Below, piece by piece: positions 1 to 4,469 of a stretch of DNA of 7,609 nt; position 1 is the stretch's first letter; each line of letters opens with the position of its first letter. Made by a program: the position numbers and the translations under genes. The notes beneath the pieces were generated by a model that made no database searches, was not told the origin of the DNA, and worked only from the letters and a program-made list of their open reading frames with translations. Source of the stretch: Treponema sp. Lineage in GTDB: Bacteria > Spirochaetota > Spirochaetia > Treponematales > Breznakiellaceae. Location: NCBI GenBank assembly GCA_031290325.1, contig JAITNU010000041.1, forward strand, positions 1 through 7,609. The letters run 5' to 3'.

Positions 1-775
1 TGCCATTTCCGGGATGAAGGAAATGTTTTTGGCAAAAGGTTTCAATGATTACCTCGCAAAGCCCATAGAAATTTCCAAGCTGGATGATATCATGGAAAAG
101 TGGATCCCCCTGGACAAAAGGATCAAGATGCGGCATGATATGAAACGGGATGCCCACATCAGGGGTCCTGGTCTGGTAAGTGAGGGGATAGCTGTTCGTC
201 AGGGGATAACCATGACCGGGGGAACAGAATCGGGCTATCGGAGGGTGTTGTCCACCTATTGCCGGGATGCCGAAGACCGGCTTAAAACGCTGGACCACTT
301 CTCAGTGGATGAGCGTTCAAACCTCGCCAGCTTCACCACCCAGGTACATGCCCTGAAAAGCGCCTCCGCTTCCATTGGCGCTGCCACCTTATCCGAGGAG
401 GCCCGGCTCCTTGAGATGGCGGGAAAAAACGGGGACATGACCTTTATCCGGGAAAGGACTGGGGACTTTTGCAGACACTTAGAAGCACTGGTACAGCAGA
501 TCCGCGTCGCCCTGGGAGGCACCGCGATCCCGGAGGATCCAGGAGCTGCGGTAGGGACCGCGCAGCGGGAACTGTTTTTACAATTGCAGGATGCCTTAGC
601 AGGGGAAAATATCGAGGATATTGATCGGCTCATCAATACCCTTGGGGAAGGGAAGCTGCCCCTGAACTTTCCTGCGAGGGAAGCTCTTGACCGGATTTCC
701 CATCAGGTCCTGATGGCCGAATTCAAAGAGGCAATCGAAACCATTAAGACCTTACTCAATGAGGAGCGTGTATAA
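1..775 (+). CDS. Hybrid sensor histidine kinase, C-terminal part (end of receiver domain plus HPt domain); 5' end outside window
   Basis: The frame is open from base 2, so the gene begins upstream; the ATG at 14 is internal. Counting from that ATG, the first ~32 residues are the end of a receiver (REC) domain: GFNDYLAKPI carries the conserved lysine (K16) and is followed by the last helix. Residues ~58-165 form a histidine phosphotransfer (HPt) domain; the HALKSASASIGA motif places the phosphoacceptor at H112. A helical tail (~185-250, with HQVLMAEFKEAIETIKTLL) follows, of a kind I recall at the ends of other treponemal hybrid kinases. The expected role is to pass phosphate from an upstream kinase core through REC and HPt to a separate response regulator. 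The next gene, 3 nt downstream, encodes such a regulator and is the obvious partner. The sensor and kinase domains are not in the window, so the signal cannot be inferred. Confidence 0.9.
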   Translation, partial: AISGMKEMFLAKGFNDYLAKPIEISKLDDIMEKWIPLDKRIKMRHDMKRDAHIRGPGLVSEGIAVRQGITMTGGTESGYRRVLSTYCRDAEDRLKTLDHFSVDERSNLASFTTQVHALKSASASIGAATLSEEARLLEMAGKNGDMTFIRERTGDFCRHLEALVQQIRVALGGTAIPEDPGAAVGTAQRELFLQLQDALAGENIEDIDRLINTLGEGKLPLNFPAREALDRISHQVLMAEFKEAIETIKTLLNEERV

Positions 776-778
776 CCT

Positions 779-1858
779 ATGGTAACCAAGCGGGAGCTTA
801 TTATTCTGGTGGATGATAACGCGGCAAATCTCCTGGCCGGGAAGAATGTCTTGATGAATAAGTACAATGTGTTCACCGCACCATCGGCGGAAAAGATGTT
901 CAGAATTTTGGAACACAATAAACCGGCATTGATATTACTCGATGTGGATATGCCGGAAATGAATGGATATGAAGCCATCAAAATCCTGAAAGCGAAGGAC
1001 GAAACAAAAGATATACCTGTTTTTTTTCTGACCGGTAAGAGTAATTCGGATGACGAACTGAAAGGTTTAAGTCTTGGGGCAATTGATTACATAACCAAGC
1101 CGTTTCTACCTCCCTTATTGCTCAAACGTATTGAAGTACACTTGCTCGTTGAAGCCCAAAAACACATCCTCGAAGCCCAGCAGCGGGAACTCAAAAATTT
1201 CAATGATAATCTGCAAAGAATGGTTGAGGAAAAAACCCAGACGGTCATGGAACTGCAAAATGCCATTCTTAAAACCATGGCGGATCTGGTGGAATTCCGG
1301 GACGACATTACCGGCGGACATATTGAACGGACCCAGCGGGGGGTGGGTATTTTGCTGACCGCCTTACAGAACCAGGACTTTTACCGGGAACAGACCGCTG
1401 AGTGGGACATTGAGTTATTACTGCAATCATCCCAGTTGCATGATGTTGGAAAAATAGCCATCAGTGACCGGATTCTACAGAAGCCGGGGCCTCTTTCCGA
1501 CGAAGAATTTGAGGAAATGAAAAAGCATACCACCTTCGGGGTTAAGGTTATCGAGAAGATTGAGGCCAGTACTTCTGCCAATGATTTTTTAAAATATGCC
1601 AAGATTTTCGCGGGCACCCACCATGAAAAATGGGGCGGTTCAGGATATCCCTTTGGACTGGCCGGGACAGACATCCCGCTCCTGGGCCGGATCATGGCCA
1701 TCGCCGATGTGTACGATGCCCTTATATCACAACGGTCCTATAAAAAAGCCTTTACCCACGAGGAAGCGGTACAGATCATCGGTAATGGAAAGGGAAGCCA
1801 TTTTGATCCCTCCTTGATTGTGTTATTTTTCCAGGTGGCGGATCAGTTTAGAACCTGA
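779..1858 (+). CDS. Response regulator with REC and HD-GYP domains (predicted c-di-GMP phosphodiesterase)
   Basis: This 359-residue cytoplasmic protein has an N-terminal receiver domain (~6-122) with acidic pair D12/D13, phosphoacceptor D55 (LLDVDMPEMNG), T85 and K107 (TKPF). A coiled-coil-like linker (~125-165) leads to an HD-GYP domain (~166-355). Visible HD-GYP residues are H181 (TGGHIERT), the HD pair H221/D222 with K225 (HDVGK), H250, H281/H282 (HHEKWGGSGYP) and D310 (IADVYDAL). HD-GYP proteins hydrolyse cyclic-di-GMP, so phosphorylation probably controls the local second-messenger level. The Glu four residues before the first His, a metal ligand in tri-metal members, is Ile177 here, which suggests a two-metal site. 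The usual Asp of HHExxDGxGYP is Gly286. Start: ATG 779 is the only option, since an in-frame stop (TAA 773-775) lies just before it. GAGGAG at 761-766 is a distant ribosome site, and the 3-nt gap suggests coupling to the kinase gene. Confidence 0.93.
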   Translation: MVTKRELIILVDDNAANLLAGKNVLMNKYNVFTAPSAEKMFRILEHNKPALILLDVDMPEMNGYEAIKILKAKDETKDIPVFFLTGKSNSDDELKGLSLGAIDYITKPFLPPLLLKRIEVHLLVEAQKHILEAQQRELKNFNDNLQRMVEEKTQTVMELQNAILKTMADLVEFRDDITGGHIERTQRGVGILLTALQNQDFYREQTAEWDIELLLQSSQLHDVGKIAISDRILQKPGPLSDEEFEEMKKHTTFGVKVIEKIEASTSANDFLKYAKIFAGTHHEKWGGSGYPFGLAGTDIPLLGRIMAIADVYDALISQRSYKKAFTHEEAVQIIGNGKGSHFDPSLIVLFFQVADQFRT

Positions 1859-1943
1859 GTTAGTAAGATTAATAGCAAGGGAACCGGGGCAGGTATTTGT
1901 ATCCATCGCCGTCATCATCCCAACTTTTATTGAAAAACGATAT
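1859..1943. other. Convergent intergenic gap between the HD-GYP and PAP2 genes
   Basis: These 85 bases separate two genes that point at each other. I found no convincing GC-rich hairpin followed by a T-run in either direction, so no intrinsic terminator can be called. Base composition changes here: the left half resembles the HD-GYP gene, while from about 1930 the DNA becomes AT-rich and stays so through the PAP2 gene. Confidence 0.5.
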
Positions 1944-2813
1944 TTAAATATGTATTTTTATACCTACAGAATTTAATGTAAAAAATAATGCAATATTATT
2001 TTCTTGCCTGTTAGTATTTAACAATCTATTAAAATCACGTCCAACTGTCTTACCAATCGCATACCCTATTAATGCACCTGCTATTGCCTCAGATGCCCAA
2101 TGTACATTTAATGTAGTTCCAAATCCAATAAGGGCGGCATAGGAATATACTGCTATTTTTAATGGAATATTATCACTATATATTTCAGCTATTGTTGCGG
2201 CTGCGGCGAAAGCATTTGCGGTATGTCCACTTGGCCATCCTCTAATAAAATTAAAATTAAACCAATCAAATTCATTACTAAAATCCTCTGTTCGTGAATT
2301 TCTTGTATGATCAACTTCTGTAACAATTCCAGGCAAGGCTCTGCCAGTAATCATTTTTAATGGTGATTGAATGCCAAGCGTTAATACCAGGGATTGTGCT
2401 AAAGCTAAACCTGTAATTTGTAGTTTTTCATCTTTTATAAATCGGCCTGATATATACGTAATTAATGGCGTTATTGCCGGAACGACATAACCAATATATA
2501 ATCCAGGGCGCCCAAACTTGGAAAGCCATGTATTATTATACAAAACATTTCTCCATTTCCAATCAAGTCCTGTTTCTATAAATACAAATGTTTCAAGTCC
2601 TGCACTAATAAAGTTGAATCCATAATTGTAGGTGATAGCATGTAAAGCATTCCATCCGATATTATGAAAAACACGTGATACTGGTACAAAAGATTTTTCA
2701 AAATTTTGTCCAAATAGTTTTGTTTGAAAAGAAATAACTATAACAATAAAAATCACCGTGCATTTTATTGTTTTTTGTCTTTTTATGAAATTAATGCGGG
2801 AGATAAATCTCAT
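1944..2813 (-). CDS. PAP2-superfamily membrane protein with degenerate active-site motifs
   Basis: This 289-residue protein has a basic N-terminus and a hydrophobic stretch (~17-30), acting as a signal peptide or anchor, then several likely membrane segments (~105-122, 133-150, 219-235, 241-256). It belongs to the type 2 phosphatidic acid phosphatase superfamily, whose members remove phosphate from lipids or lipid-linked carriers at the outer face of the inner membrane. Motif 2 is intact (WPSGHT, H197). Motif 1, normally Kx6RP, reads KMITGRALP: K153 is kept but the catalytic-position Arg is Leu160. Motif 3, normally SRx5HxxxD, has Phe231-Gly232 in place of Ser-Arg, keeps H238, and has Glu242 for Asp. 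Activity is therefore uncertain; it may have a changed substrate or be a non-catalytic paralogue. Start: ATG 2813-2811 is preceded by AAAGGAG with 5-nt spacing. The gene is far more AT-rich than its neighbours and uses A/T-ending codons, suggesting transfer from another lineage. Membership is firm; the substrate is unknown. Confidence 0.85.
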   Translation of the reverse strand: MRFISRINFIKRQKTIKCTVIFIVIVISFQTKLFGQNFEKSFVPVSRVFHNIGWNALHAITYNYGFNFISAGLETFVFIETGLDWKWRNVLYNNTWLSKFGRPGLYIGYVVPAITPLITYISGRFIKDEKLQITGLALAQSLVLTLGIQSPLKMITGRALPGIVTEVDHTRNSRTEDFSNEFDWFNFNFIRGWPSGHTANAFAAAATIAEIYSDNIPLKIAVYSYAALIGFGTTLNVHWASEAIAGALIGYAIGKTVGRDFNRLLNTNRQENNIALFFTLNSVGIKIHI

Positions 2814-2817
2814 ACAA

Positions 2818-2825
2818 ACTCCTTT
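2818..2825 (-). promoter_or_regulatory. Shine-Dalgarno region of the PAP2 gene
   Basis: On the minus strand this reads AAAGGAGT. Its core AAAGGAG lies five bases before the ATG and fixes the start of the PAP2 gene. It is the strongest ribosome site in the window. The same eight bases are perfectly complementary to ACTCCTTT at 2899-2892 further up the same leader. Confidence 0.8.
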
Positions 2826-2891
2826 GCCCTTTTATTTACCCTATTCTTAGTTTCAGCTTCTCACTCATTACTAAAAGATATTTTTATGCCT

Positions 2892-2899
2892 AAAGGAGT
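2892..2899 (-). promoter_or_regulatory. Possible anti-Shine-Dalgarno element in the PAP2 leader
   Basis: On the minus strand ACTCCTTT lies 66 bases upstream of the PAP2 ribosome site and pairs with it over eight bases without mismatch. If transcription starts upstream of it, or reads through from the zinc-ribbon gene that ends at 2903, the pairing could hide the ribosome site. It also resembles the pyrimidine-rich 3' tail of 16S rRNA. No transcript start is known, so the regulatory role is inference. Confidence 0.35.
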
Positions 2900-2900
2900 A

Positions 2901-2915
2901 TATCACTTTGTGATA
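2901..2915. repeat. Small perfect palindrome at the end of the double zinc-ribbon gene
   Basis: TATCAC-TTT-GTGATA is a 6-bp perfect inverted repeat with a 3-base centre. It overlaps the last codons and the TGA stop of the zinc-ribbon gene and lies about 90 bases before the PAP2 start. In the direction of transcription the T-run comes before the hairpin, not after it, so it does not have the form of an intrinsic terminator. It could be a protein-binding site or an mRNA 3'-end hairpin. Confidence 0.4.
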
Positions 2916-3220
2916 AAAAACAAGGCCACAGAGACCCCCAGAAAAATCACCAGCGTTACGATATACACCCACAACGGCAAGGGATCCACTAATTTCTCAT
3001 GATGCCGCTCTTTCTTGCGGGGAACACGAGGCTTCCCTGCCGCTTCAGCGGAATAGCCGCAGGTAGGACAGCCGGCTTCAAACAAATCGACCTCCCCCAC
3101 AAATCCACAAGCAGGGCACCGAACCGATGCAAAAACCTTCTTACATTGAGGACAGGTTTTCGCATTCTGAGGAACTTCGGAGCCACAGTTATCACAGAAA
3201 AAATGAGGGGGGCCTTTCAT
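2903..3220 (-). CDS. Small double zinc-ribbon protein with C-terminal membrane anchor
   Basis: This 105-residue protein has four CxxC knuckles that pair into two zinc ribbons: C9/C12 with C23/C26, and C35/C38 with C51/C54. A basic linker (~63-76, rich in K, R and H) follows, then one hydrophobic helix (~82-103) three residues from the end. The layout suggests a tail-anchored protein with its zinc domains in the cytoplasm, possibly binding nucleic acid or protein; no specific function can be assigned. ATG 3220-3218 is the only methionine codon in the frame and sits just ahead of the first cysteine, so the start is secure. The preceding bases are U-rich (TTTATTTTTTACCAGCACC) and carry no recognisable ribosome-binding site. 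The gene begins 30 nt after the FmdB-family gene and is probably co-transcribed with it. Confidence 0.8.
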   Translation of the reverse strand: MKGPPHFFCDNCGSEVPQNAKTCPQCKKVFASVRCPACGFVGEVDLFEAGCPTCGYSAEAAGKPRVPRKKERHHEKLVDPLPLWVYIVTLVIFLGVSVALFFITK

Positions 3221-3250
3221 GGTGCTGGTAAAAAATAAACCGGAACTTTG

Positions 3251-3526
3251 TTATCCCGCCGCTTTTGTTTCAGGGCACGTACCCGCTTCGGCCTTCCCGC
3301 AACACGCACAGGCTGAACCGGGAGCCTGGTGTTTGGTATCGGACGTTCCTTTCTTATCGGTTATATAAAAACCGGAACCCTTGAAGATAACACCGCTTCC
3401 GCCGTTAATGAGCCGGCGAACCTCTTTACCGCATTGGGGACAGATTTTAAGAGGCGCTTCGCTCATAGGCTGAAAGGCATCAAACGAATACCCACAAGTT
3501 TTACATTCATATTCATAGGTTGGCAT
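3251..3526 (-). CDS. FmdB-family zinc-ribbon protein
   Basis: This 91-residue protein starts MPTYEYECKTCG and continues with CPQCG, INGGSG and FKGSGFYITD, the usual signature of the FmdB / putative regulatory zinc-ribbon family. C8/C11 and C29/C32 make one zinc ribbon within residues ~1-57. The family was named after a supposed regulator of formamidase, but its general biochemical role is not established. The C-terminal third (~58-91) is a low-complexity tail with four more cysteines (C73, C75, C76, C84 in SACACC and GTC), which could bind a second metal. Start: ATG 3526-3524 is preceded by AAAGGAA with 7-nt spacing. It lies 25 nt after the lipoprotein gene and 30 nt before the double zinc-ribbon gene on the same strand, so the two small zinc proteins are probably expressed together. 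Confidence 0.9.
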   Translation of the reverse strand: MPTYEYECKTCGYSFDAFQPMSEAPLKICPQCGKEVRRLINGGSGVIFKGSGFYITDKKGTSDTKHQAPGSACACCGKAEAGTCPETKAAG

Positions 3527-3551
3527 GGAATTATTCCTTTATAATTCAGTT

Positions 3552-4454
3552 TTAATTAGAATATAACGAGAATCTATTAAAAAGTAAAGCTATCCCCTTC
3601 GCGTCCAATGATCCGGTGTGGAGCTTCAAATAAGGACCGTCCTGAACCGGGGGATTGGCTAAGAGTGCCGCGATTAAGCTGAGGGGATCGCCGATGGCCT
3701 CCGGGCTATTGCCATTCACCAGGGCGCGCTGCACCTGGGATAAGAGGATCATAAAAGCCCGCGCATGACTTACCGAAGGGGTTTCAATCCTGATATTCGT
3801 TTCGTATTCATTCCCGGAACCATAGAGACTGAACAAGATCTGGGTTGCCGGAAGCTGAAGGGGAATTCCCAGGGAAGCCACAATATTATTGAGCAACTCC
3901 TGGGCGTCTTCCATCCAGCCCGCCATGACCGCCCCCTGTTGAAATTCCTCGAAGCCCTCGGGCACTTCAACCCCTGGTGGCAACACAAAGGGGTCCCCAT
4001 CAGAGACCCGTGCCTGGTCAGGACCAAGGAATACGGAGATACCCCCCTTGGTGGAATGCCAGTAAGCAGCGCCGGTCTCGGAGCGGCGCTTCTTCCAGGA
4101 AGGACTCAAGGTAAAGGACCACGCGGCCTGGGAGCTTGGGTACCTGCCCTGGGCTACTGTGAGGAAACGCCGGGGCGCACCCCCAGGATAAAAGGCCACT
4201 ACCGCTGATTCGGTTCTGTCTAACACCTGGGCCACCTGAGCACTACCCTCAAAGGTGAGACGATCCAGGATGGACCGTCCCCCCTGGACATCAACATACA
4301 GATACACCAGGGCCCCTCGTGCCAGGGAAGCAAATCCGGCATCTTGTATCCCCGGTTTAACCTTGGCCTGTGACGCACAAGACACCAGGAGTACCATAGT
4401 GAGAAACACCGTAGTGAGCAGGTTTGTTGTTTGCCGGGGTTTTCCACTCCTCAT
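3552..4454 (-). CDS. Lipoprotein, probable homologue of Treponema pallidum TP0453 (outer-membrane-associated)
   Basis: This 300-residue protein has a basic N-terminus, a hydrophobic signal (~11-25) and a lipobox LVSC with C26 as the lipidation site. The rest has no transmembrane span. Recognisable stretches are GALVYLYVDV (~48-57), VLDRTESAVVAF (~77-88), GRYPSS, the helical DAQELLNNIVASLGIPLQLP and a terminal RFSLYSN. These resemble in order what I recall of T. pallidum TP0453, a 287-residue lipoprotein attached to the inner leaflet of the outer membrane and reported to insert amphipathic helices and raise membrane permeability. In T. pallidum it lies beside ileS (TP0452), as here. The comparison is from memory, not computed. 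Start: ATG 4454-4452 comes 3 nt after the ileS stop with no good ribosome site, which suggests coupling. Confidence is high for a lipoprotein and moderate for the TP0453 link. Confidence 0.7.
   Translation of the reverse strand: MRSGKPRQTTNLLTTVFLTMVLLVSCASQAKVKPGIQDAGFASLARGALVYLYVDVQGGRSILDRLTFEGSAQVAQVLDRTESAVVAFYPGGAPRRFLTVAQGRYPSSQAAWSFTLSPSWKKRRSETGAAYWHSTKGGISVFLGPDQARVSDGDPFVLPPGVEVPEGFEEFQQGAVMAGWMEDAQELLNNIVASLGIPLQLPATQILFSLYGSGNEYETNIRIETPSVSHARAFMILLSQVQRALVNGNSPEAIGDPLSLIAALLANPPVQDGPYLKLHTGSLDAKGIALLFNRFSLYSN
3560..3588 (-). promoter_or_regulatory. Candidate sigma-70-like promoter for the FmdB-family gene
   Basis: On the minus strand TTTACT (3588-3583) and TATATT (3565-3560) are separated by 17 bases and lie about 35 bases before the FmdB-family start. 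Both boxes fall in the last codons of the lipoprotein gene, which are AT-rich, so the match could be chance. If real, the two zinc-ribbon genes could be expressed separately from ileS. Confidence 0.35.
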
Positions 4455-4469
4455 TACTCACTGCTCACT
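4413..4469 (-). repeat. 9-bp inverted repeat enclosing the ileS stop and lipoprotein start
   Basis: On the minus strand AGTGAGCAG (4469-4461) and CTGCTCACT (4421-4413) are perfect reverse complements separated by 39 bases. The ileS stop (4460-4458) and the lipoprotein ATG (4454-4452) lie in the loop. In mRNA the stem would be opened by ribosomes finishing ileS, which fits coupled translation. It is visible in the sequence; the function is inference. Confidence 0.5.
4447..4467 (-). repeat. Imperfect tandem heptanucleotide repeat at the ileS/lipoprotein junction
   Basis: On the minus strand three consecutive 7-base units read TGAGCAG, TGAGTAA and TGAGGAG (consensus TGAGNAR). The first encodes the end of IleS. 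The second opens with the ileS TGA stop. The lipoprotein ATG spans units two and three. Confidence 0.5.

Noticed and set aside
1020..1027. Run of eight T in the REC domain coding region as a phase-variation tract
   Set aside because: The run encodes normal VFFL core residues of the receiver fold, and one short run without other evidence is not enough.
2901..2920. Hairpin plus A/T run as an intrinsic terminator
   Set aside because: For the minus-strand genes the T-run precedes the hairpin, and on the + strand the hairpin is followed by A, so neither orientation fits.
2724..3002. + strand open frame across the PAP2 leader
   Set aside because: It overlaps the start of the PAP2 gene and the end of the zinc-ribbon gene on the other strand, and has no ribosome site or family likeness.
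3765..4208. + strand open frame (147 codons) opposite the lipoprotein gene
   Set aside because: It is a shadow of the lipoprotein frame, which has a lipobox and a sensible composition.
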